From assembly GCA_934675695.1 (NCBI GenBank), contig CAKURN010000111.1, positions 1 through 5,518 on the forward strand: 5,518 nucleotides of DNA, given 5' to 3'. Made by a program: the position numbers and the translations under genes. The stretch comes from an uncultured Candidatus Melainabacteria bacterium. GTDB lineage: Bacteria > Cyanobacteriota > Vampirovibrionia > Gastranaerophilales > Gastranaerophilaceae. The notes under the pieces were generated by a model. The model ran no database searches. It was given only the letters and a program-made list of their open reading frames with translations, and was not told where the DNA came from. Shown one piece after another: positions 1 to 4,197 of the stretch. The stretch's first letter is position 1. Every line of letters begins with the position of its first letter.

Positions 1-859
1 TTCTTTTGTAGTTTTCCAGTTTGTCAATAATTTCCATTGTAGAAATTTTTGGAGCACCCGTAATAGAACCACATGGAAAAAGGCATTGCAAAATATCTAA
101 AAAATCAAACTCTGATATTTTTGCACTGATAGTAGAAGTCATTTGATGCAGGGTTTTATGTGTTTCTACTTCAAATAATTTTTCTACTTTTATATCGGAT
201 GACGATTTTATTTTTGACAAATCGTTTCTAATTAAATCGACAATCATTGTATTTTCTGCAAGATTTTTTGCATCTGTTTTTAAGAAATTTATTTCTTTTT
301 CGTCGTTTCCTTCTCTTTTTACAGTTCCTTTCATTGGTTTTGTCGTAATTTTGTTATTTTCAATTTTGAAAAACAATTCAGGAGAAAAAGACAATATTTC
401 ATCAAATTCATTTTTTATATAAGCACAGTAAGACGTTTTTTGCTTTTGAATTAAATTTGAAAACAATTCATATCCATCAACGTCACAAAAAACATCATTT
501 GAAAAAGTATAATTTACTTCATAAGTTGCGCCTTGTTTAATATATTCTTTGATTTTTTCAATCGAGATAGAATATTGTTTAAAATTCATATTTTCTTTTA
601 TGAACAAATTCGCATTTTTTTCTTTTGGAATAGAAAAATCTTCATATTTTTCGTAAACTTCAAAATGCAACAATGGAAAAGAAGTCGATATCGTTTTTTC
701 TAAAAAAATATCTTTTGATTGGTAAGAAATATATCCCGCTACATAAAAATCATTTTGAAGCTTTTGAATTTCTTTTATTGCATTGAAAAATTCAGTGTTA
801 TTAAAAGCTTTTAGTATTTTTTTGGGGTTTGTGAATTTTTTGTTTCCATAAATAAACAT
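1..859 (-). CDS. pabB: Aminodeoxychorismate synthase component I (PabB), C-terminal part cut off by the window edge
   Basis: Chorismate-binding enzyme that aminates chorismate to 4-amino-4-deoxychorismate, on the way to p-aminobenzoate and folate, in the cytoplasm with a glutaminase partner (PabA). I translated the minus strand from ATG at 859-857 and found 286 open codons reaching the window edge. Visible family motifs are GATYEVN (residues 110-116), KPMKGT (174-179), IVDLIRND (206-213) and PCGSITGAPK (262-271). The lysine at 177 in KPMKGT is the PabB-type residue; anthranilate synthase TrpE has alanine there, so PabB is preferred over TrpE. The short N-terminal region before the catalytic core resembles the compact PabB forms that often carry a C-terminal aminodeoxychorismate lyase (PabC) domain; that part would lie outside the window and cannot be checked. 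No good Shine-Dalgarno precedes the start. It is transcribed divergently from the CHR pair. Confidence 0.93.
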   Translation of the reverse strand, partial: MFIYGNKKFTNPKKILKAFNNTEFFNAIKEIQKLQNDFYVAGYISYQSKDIFLEKTISTSFPLLHFEVYEKYEDFSIPKEKNANLFIKENMNFKQYSISIEKIKEYIKQGATYEVNYTFSNDVFCDVDGYELFSNLIQKQKTSYCAYIKNEFDEILSFSPELFFKIENNKITTKPMKGTVKREGNDEKEINFLKTDAKNLAENTMIVDLIRNDLSKIKSSSDIKVEKLFEVETHKTLHQMTSTISAKISEFDFLDILQCLFPCGSITGAPKISTMEIIDKLENYKR

Positions 860-870
860 AAAACTACTAT

Positions 871-899
871 ATTATAAATAATTTTTAATATAAAATAAA
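871..899 (-). promoter_or_regulatory. Probable pabB promoter
   Basis: On the minus strand a perfect TATAAT lies at 876-871, with a weak -35-like TTTATT 17 bases upstream (899-894). The predicted transcription start would be near 864, leaving only about five bases before the pabB ATG. The 44-base divergent gap is almost pure A/T, so chance matches to a -10 box are easy and the -35 is poor. A plus-strand TATAAA at 889-894 could likewise serve the divergent CHR operon. Confidence 0.4.
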
Positions 900-903
900 A
901 AAT

Positions 904-1458
904 ATGGAGAGGGCTACTTTATTTAATATATTTAAAGCATTTTTCAAAATTGGCGTAATTCTTTTAGGTGGCGGATATGTGATTATTCCGATTATGAAAG
1001 ATGAATTAGTTGAAAAAAGAAATTGGCTCACAGATGATGAAGTTTGTGATTATTACTGTGTTAGCCAGTGTTTATCGGGTATTATTGCAGTAAATATGGC
1101 AATTCTTGTTGGATACAAATTAAAAAAGTTCAAAGGTGCTCTAACTTCGCTTTTTGCAATGACTTTATCTCCGTTTTTGTCTATAGTAATAATTGCAAAT
1201 TTAATTGAAAAAATTATCAATATTCCTTTTATTGACGCTATTTTTTGGGGTGTAAATTTATCTGTAATAGTGTTGATATATCTTGCTTTAAAAGATATTT
1301 GGAAAAAAAGTATTGTAGATTATTTTACAATTTTTTGGTTTTTGTTGATTTTGTTTTTATCAATTTTAAAAATCAGTCCCGCAATTTTAATCTTGTTTTC
1401 AATATTATTTGGTGTAACTATTCAAAAAATAAAAGGAATAAAAAATGCTAAAAACTAG
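904..1458 (+). CDS. chrA: Short-chain CHR-family (chromate) transporter, first subunit
   Basis: Integral membrane protein of 184 residues with one CHR domain (half the length of a classical ChrA) and about six hydrophobic stretches. The family hallmark GGG (residues 22-24, in a FKIGVILLGGGY context) is followed by RNWLTDDE (39-46) and SQCLSGIIAVNMA (54-66), matching the conserved N-terminal CHR pattern. Studied short-chain CHR pairs export chromate as two-subunit systems, but in many anaerobes the natural anion is unknown, so the substrate here is inferred only from family name. Oddity: the usual Pro-Gly pair before the conserved Asn reads Ser-Gly (58-59). No Shine-Dalgarno is visible before ATG 904, and no alternative start codon lies early in the frame. 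The last 14 bases overlap the next gene, indicating one operon. Confidence 0.88.
   Translation: MERATLFNIFKAFFKIGVILLGGGYVIIPIMKDELVEKRNWLTDDEVCDYYCVSQCLSGIIAVNMAILVGYKLKKFKGALTSLFAMTLSPFLSIVIIANLIEKIINIPFIDAIFWGVNLSVIVLIYLALKDIWKKSIVDYFTIFWFLLILFLSILKISPAILILFSILFGVTIQKIKGIKNAKN
1431..1437 (+). promoter_or_regulatory. Ribosome binding site of the second CHR gene
   Basis: AAAAGGA lies inside the 3' end of the first CHR gene, seven bases before ATG 1445. It supports that start and the translational coupling of the two overlapping genes. Confidence 0.65.
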
Positions 1459-2005
1459 TTTGCTGTTATTTTTTGAATTTTTTAAAGTAGGTTTATTTAC
1501 TTTTGGTGGTGGATATGCGGCTTTGCCTTTTTTGTATAGAATTTCAGAAGTTTATCGTTGGTTTTCTAATACAGAATTAACTCAAATGATTGCAATATCT
1601 GGTTTAACCCCTGGACCTATTGGTTTTAATATGTCTACATTTGCAGGACTTAAAACTCTAGGGGTTTTGGGTGCTATTGTTGCAGGGCTTGGGCTTGTCG
1701 TTCCTATGATAATCATCACGACGCAAGTTTTTCGTTTGTATCGAAAATTTTGTGAAAACGAATATGTAAAATCTATTTTGTATGTATTAAGACCAACGAG
1801 CTGTGCTTTGATTTCTTTTGTTGCTGTAAAACTGATTTATTCTATGGTTTTTAATGGGCATTTTTCTTTGCATTCAATAGACCTAAAAGCCCTTTTTATA
1901 CTGGTTTTTCTTTATCTTATGACTTTTAAATTTAGCCGCAATCCCATATATTACATGTTGGTTGGAGCAGTAATTTCTTTAATATTTTATTTTGTAGAGT
2001 TATAG
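1445..2005 (+). CDS. chrA: Short-chain CHR-family (chromate) transporter, second subunit
   Basis: A 186-residue single-CHR-domain membrane protein and the partner of the preceding gene. It repeats the hallmark FKVGLFTFGGGY (GGG at residues 21-23) and has the intact SGLTPGPIGFN motif (PGP at 56-58, conserved Asn at 62), followed by a Gly-rich hydrophobic segment ending in VVP. Five to six membrane stretches are apparent. In characterised short-chain pairs the two subunits have opposite membrane orientation and both are required; this is family knowledge, not seen here. The start is supported by AAAAGGA seven bases upstream. The gene overlaps its neighbour by 14 bases and is followed by a likely terminator, so the operon is probably just these two genes. 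Confidence 0.9.
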   Translation: MLKTSLLLFFEFFKVGLFTFGGGYAALPFLYRISEVYRWFSNTELTQMIAISGLTPGPIGFNMSTFAGLKTLGVLGAIVAGLGLVVPMIIITTQVFRLYRKFCENEYVKSILYVLRPTSCALISFVAVKLIYSMVFNGHFSLHSIDLKALFILVFLYLMTFKFSRNPIYYMLVGAVISLIFYFVEL

Positions 2006-2015
2006 TTGAATTTTG

Positions 2016-2056
2016 AAACAAAACATGTTGAAGAACCGCTCATATTTTGTTTTTTT
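2016..2056 (+). terminator. Likely intrinsic terminator of the CHR operon
   Basis: AAACAAAACATG (2016-2027) pairs with CATATTTTGTTT (2041-2052) with one C/A mismatch. The loop is 13 bases and a run of seven T follows (2050-2056). It starts ten bases after the CHR stop codon. The stem is A/U-rich, so termination may be weak, but position, stem and T-run agree. Confidence 0.6.
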
Positions 2057-2070
2057 ACCTTGTCAACCAA

Positions 2071-2121
2071 ATGTTAAAATGTTAAGAATGTAAAGTTGAA
2101 TTTTAACATATTATTCTTAAC
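2071..2121. repeat. Two interleaved inverted repeats (order a-b-a'-b')
   Basis: ATGTTAAAAT (2071-2080) is the exact complement of ATTTTAACAT (2100-2109). GTTAAGAAT (2081-2089) is the exact complement of ATTCTTAAC (2113-2121). The arms alternate rather than nest. The left side also contains the direct repeat TGTTAA at 2072-2077 and 2080-2085, spaced eight bases. This may be a cluster of protein-binding half-sites or alternative RNA stems. Function is unknown. Confidence 0.55.
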
Positions 2122-2218
2122 TATGCCCGATTGTAAATTTTTTGTAACATTTCATTTTCTTGCATCTAAATTTCAATCAGTTTAAATTATACATGTTAAA
2201 GGAGTTAAACTTAAACTT

Positions 2219-2272
2219 TTGAAAGGAGTTGGTGGTTTAATAGTTCAAGAAAAAAGGTCATTTATTGGTTAA
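2219..2272 (+). CDS. Doubtful 17-residue micro-ORF with TTG start
   Basis: Reading from TTG 2219 gives MKGVGGLIVQEKRSFIG and a TAA stop. An even shorter ATG frame (2193-2222, MLKELNLNF) precedes it and overlaps its start, which would suit translational coupling, and the first AAAGGAG lies about 14 bases before the TTG. Length, rare start codon and lack of any recognised family make coding doubtful. It is listed because the region otherwise has no gene and the arrangement resembles a leader peptide. Confidence 0.12.
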   Translation: MKGVGGLIVQEKRSFIG

Positions 2273-2356
2273 ATTCGAGTATTAAAAAGTTTAGTTAGAC
2301 GGTTACCGGATATTGGGTTTTGTGTTGTTTTTGCCGCACAATAAGAGGAAATTTAT

Positions 2357-2399
2357 CAATCCTTGTTGTAAGCATTTGCTTACAACTTCAGAGGGATTG
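2357..2399. promoter_or_regulatory. Bulged dyad, possible operator or RNA hairpin upstream of the deaminase gene
   Basis: The inner arms GTTGTAAGCA (2365-2374) and TGCTTACAAC (2377-2386) are a perfect 10-base inverted repeat around a TT centre. Outer arms CAATCCTT (2357-2364) and AGGGATTG (2392-2399) add eight more pairs (one G-T), leaving only a five-base bulge on the 3' side (2387-2391). No T-run follows, so it is not an intrinsic terminator. Because the inner dyad covers the -35 region of the promoter ending at 2405, a repressor operator is one reading; a structured RNA or recombination site are others. Confidence 0.5.
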
Positions 2400-2405
2400 T
2401 ATAAT
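2376..2405 (+). promoter_or_regulatory. Candidate promoter of the deaminase gene
   Basis: A perfect TATAAT at 2400-2405 lies 18 bases after TTGCTT (2376-2381), a weak -35. Predicted initiation near 2412 would leave an untranslated leader of about 80 bases before ATG 2492. The -35 sits inside the right arm of the dyad at 2365-2386, suggesting control by a dimeric DNA-binding protein not encoded in this window. Confidence 0.45.
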
Positions 2406-2420
2406 TTTGTTGAGATACTT

Positions 2421-2439
2421 GCAAAAAAAATTTTTTTGC
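2421..2439. repeat. A8T7 palindrome bounded by GC
   Basis: GC followed by eight A, seven T and GC reads almost identically on both strands. It would be in the leader of the deaminase transcript and could form an eight-pair A/U hairpin with a three-base loop, or act as an intrinsically bent A-tract. A TTTT follows after GG, so weak attenuation is conceivable. Confidence 0.4.
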
Positions 2440-2491
2440 GGTTTTAATATATTACAAACAAATTTATCTTAGTGAGTTAACGACAAAATTT

Positions 2492-3577
2492 ATGCTTAAT
2501 AATACAGAAAATACCAAAGAAATTTCTTATCTTTTTAAAAAATATGGGATAGATGTTTTTAAAATTCCTTTTGTGTCAGAAATTGATTTTGAAATTGATA
2601 ACACTAAAAAAGTTACAATTCTCCAAAAATTACTAGAAGCCCACGAATTGGCTCTTATTAATGTAAAAGCCGGAAATATTACAGGCAGAGGCTTTGCGAC
2701 AAACGCTTGTACTTATGACGGTTATTGGTCAATAGGCACAAACTTTAACAATACAAGAAACGATATATCTTCAATTTGCGGAGAAAGAAGTGCTATACTT
2801 TCTGCATACAACGATGCATTAATCAGATTTTCAAAAAGCAATTCTGACGAATTTGTTTTTAAAATAAAATATCTCTGTATGGCACAAAGTATCAAGTTTG
2901 AAAATATGACAAAAACCGCTGTGCCTTGCGAAGATTGTTTGTCTTGGCTTAATACAAATCGTTATTTTGATGATAATACAACAATTTTTTCTTTTGAAAA
3001 AAACGACGAATTAGGTGTTTTTGTTCGTGCTACAAAACTGTGTGAATTATTGCCTTACAAAGATTTTGTTACATCAAATATTTATTCACCCGACAAAGAA
3101 ATACTATCTTCTGCTAGAGCAAAAGAAACTATGGCAGAAGAAAAAATTTCAAATGACGATATCTATAAGTTGTTAAAAACATCATTTGATACATACAAAA
3201 ACAACGCTATGACTAATATTTCTAATCAAAATATAGCCTGTACAATTTTGACAGATGAAAATATTTATTCTCAAAACAAAGCAGATTGGACAAAAAGATG
3301 GCATGTAGAACCATTAGAAGCTTGTGTTTACAAAGCAAGAAATCTTGAAAAAAACCTGAAAATTCGAGCTATTTCTTATTTTGGCGATGAATATGCAAAA
3401 AATGACAACATAAAATACTTAGATAAAATCGTTTCAATAAAAACACTAGGTAGAATTAGACAAAAATATGCACAAAATAGCACTCTTTTGATATTGAATT
3501 TTGATGAAAGAGTGCTTGTTATTACTTTGGGTGAATATTTGCCCAAAAAATTTATCCAAGGATACAAAATAAAATAA
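2492..3577 (+). CDS. Tandem cytidine-deaminase-fold protein with one degenerate domain
   Basis: A 361-residue protein with two cytidine-deaminase (CDA) fold repeats. Domain 1 (about 45-193) has the zinc and catalytic signature: Cys96-Gly-Glu98 (CGERSAILSA) and PCEDC with Cys146 and Cys149, then a CELLPYKDF end like the CDA LLPxxF terminus. Domain 2 (about 225-355) repeats the fold (ACTILT near 249, VEPLEACVYKA at 272-282, LGRIRQKY at 319-326, TLGEYLPKKF at 345-354), but all three zinc ligands and the catalytic Glu are replaced. One live and one dead domain recalls E. coli Cdd (294 residues), yet this protein is longer. The conserved ribose-contacting Asn-x-Glu of CDAs reads Asn84-Phe-Asn86, so the substrate may not be ordinary cytidine. 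Zinc-dependent hydrolytic deamination is inferred; the true substrate is unknown. ATG 2492 lacks a good Shine-Dalgarno and no in-frame start lies close upstream. The stop is one base before the SOS promoter. Confidence 0.8.
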   Translation: MLNNTENTKEISYLFKKYGIDVFKIPFVSEIDFEIDNTKKVTILQKLLEAHELALINVKAGNITGRGFATNACTYDGYWSIGTNFNNTRNDISSICGERSAILSAYNDALIRFSKSNSDEFVFKIKYLCMAQSIKFENMTKTAVPCEDCLSWLNTNRYFDDNTTIFSFEKNDELGVFVRATKLCELLPYKDFVTSNIYSPDKEILSSARAKETMAEEKISNDDIYKLLKTSFDTYKNNAMTNISNQNIACTILTDENIYSQNKADWTKRWHVEPLEACVYKARNLEKNLKIRAISYFGDEYAKNDNIKYLDKIVSIKTLGRIRQKYAQNSTLLILNFDERVLVITLGEYLPKKFIQGYKIK

Positions 3578-3578
3578 G

Positions 3579-3607
3579 TTGACTTTTTATGTACATGTGT
3601 ACATAAT
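3579..3607 (+). promoter_or_regulatory. Sigma-70-type promoter of the lexA-like/umuC operon
   Basis: TTGACT (3579-3584), a 17-base spacer and CATAAT (3602-3607) each match consensus at five of six positions. Initiation seven bases past the -10 falls at 3614, the A of the ATG itself, so the message is probably leaderless. This agrees with the absence of any Shine-Dalgarno before this gene. Confidence 0.8.
3587..3606. promoter_or_regulatory. Palindromic LexA-like operator (SOS box) inside the promoter
   Basis: TTATGTACA and TGTACATAA form perfect nine-base arms around a TG centre, filling the spacer and most of the -10 box. The core GTAC-N4-GTAC resembles the cyanobacterial LexA box RGTACNNNDGTWCB (core match, flanks differ) and not the Bacillus GAAC-N4-GTTC or E. 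coli CTG-N10-CAG boxes. Its placement directly before a LexA-type repressor gene argues for autorepression. Confidence 0.78.
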
Positions 3608-3613
3608 ATTGTT

Positions 3614-4195
3614 ATGGAAACTTTGACTTTAAAACAAAAAGATTTTCTTGAAAAGCTAAAACAAGAATACAAAAATCTTGCACTTCCCAGTTATGAACAG
3701 ATAAAAAATGATTTGAATTTCAAATCTAAAAATTCAATCAAACAGTATTTTGAAGTTTTAAAAGAAAAAGGGCTTGTTTTATCTATTAATGGAAATCTAT
3801 ACATAAATAGCGATATTTTTGGTGCGAAATTGGTTTCTTCTTATGTAAAAGCCGGTTTTGCTTCTATTATGGACGACAAAATTGAAAAACGCATTTCAAT
3901 AGATGAGTTGCTGGACATAAATTCTCCTTCTACCTTTGTTTTTAGGGTTTCAGGGGATTCTATGTGTAATATTGGAATATTAGACGGCGATTACATAATA
4001 ATCAAAAAAACCCAAGAAGCCAAAATAAACGACGTTGTCCTTGCGATAATAGACAATGAATTTACTTTAAAGACTTACAAAAAAGACTCAAAAGGCTACT
4101 ATTTAAAACCCGAAAACGAAAATTACCCTATATTGAGGCCAAAATTTTCTTTGAGTATTTTTGGTGTTGCAATAGGCAATGCTAGGAGATTTTGA
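3614..4195 (+). CDS. lexA: LexA-type self-cleaving SOS repressor / UmuD-like protein
   Basis: A 193-residue protein with full LexA architecture. An N-terminal winged helix-turn-helix (about 4-64; LTLKQKDFLEKL, then FKSKNSIKQYFEVLKEKGL) would bind operator DNA. The C-terminal S24 autoprotease domain has the cleavage site Ala80-Gly81 (VKAGFAS), nucleophile Ser116 (SGDSM) and general base Lys153 (FTLKTY); the Ser-Lys distance of 37 equals that in E. coli LexA (119/156). RecA-stimulated autocleavage is the known family mechanism. A plain UmuD lacks the DNA-binding domain, so this gene probably combines repressor and UmuD-like roles: intact, it represses the palindrome overlapping its own promoter; cleaved, its C-terminal part could assist the polymerase encoded next. 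Whether it is the cell's only LexA or a second, operon-specific one cannot be told here. The mRNA appears leaderless. The stop abuts the umuC start. Confidence 0.9.
   Translation: METLTLKQKDFLEKLKQEYKNLALPSYEQIKNDLNFKSKNSIKQYFEVLKEKGLVLSINGNLYINSDIFGAKLVSSYVKAGFASIMDDKIEKRISIDELLDINSPSTFVFRVSGDSMCNIGILDGDYIIIKKTQEAKINDVVLAIIDNEFTLKTYKKDSKGYYLKPENENYPILRPKFSLSIFGVAIGNARRF
4184..4188 (+). promoter_or_regulatory. Ribosome binding site deciding the umuC start
   Basis: AGGAG inside the end of the lexA-like gene lies nine bases before TTG 4198 but only three before the alternative TTG 4192. Spacing therefore favours 4198, although 4192 would give a typical four-base stop/start overlap. Confidence 0.55.
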
Positions 4196-4197
4196 TT

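Larger units (their letters stand above)
2057..2491. other. 435-base gene-free region rich in inverted repeats
   Basis: No convincing protein gene is found on either strand. From left to right it holds: two interleaved inverted repeats (2071-2121); a possible weak promoter (TTGCAT 2160-2165, 17 bases, TAAATT 2183-2188); two copies of AAAGGAGTT (2198-2206 and 2222-2230) with a doubtful micro-ORF; a small possible hairpin TTGTG/CACAA (2320-2324 with 2337-2341); a strong bulged dyad (2357-2399) next to a perfect -10 box (2400-2405); and an A/T palindrome (2421-2439). It could be the regulated leader of the deaminase gene, an unannotated small RNA, or both. I do not recognise a known riboswitch or RNA family in it. 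Confidence 0.6.

Noticed and set aside
1245..1451. Plus-strand 68-codon open frame inside the first CHR gene
   Set aside because: Out-of-frame shadow of a well-supported membrane protein gene.
2072..2108. PhoP/PhoB-type phosphate box from TTAACA/TGTTAA repeats
   Set aside because: The direct repeats are eight bases apart rather than about eleven, and no phosphate gene is nearby.
2357..2399. Integron attC-like site (bulged hairpin with GTT...AAC ends)
   Set aside because: The arms do not fit the attC core consensus GTTRRRY/RYYYAAC, and no integrase or cassette array is present.
2357..2405. Intrinsic terminator
   Set aside because: The hairpin is followed by TATAATTTTG rather than a T-run, and it lies over 350 bases from the preceding gene, which has its own terminator.
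2057..2491. Known riboswitch or T-box leader
   Set aside because: GGTGG at 2230-2234 lacks the surrounding T-box consensus and antiterminator, and no other conserved riboswitch core was recognised.
2492..3577. Nucleotide-deaminase phage-defence gene (AvcD-type)
   Set aside because: No kinase/P-loop domain and no toxin-antitoxin-like small RNA that I can recognise; the similarity is only to the general deaminase fold.
3376..3672. Minus-strand 98-codon open frame
   Set aside because: It runs antisense through the end of the deaminase gene, across the SOS promoter and operator, and into the lexA-like gene. Its product is low-complexity Phe/Ser/Lys-rich without recognisable motifs.
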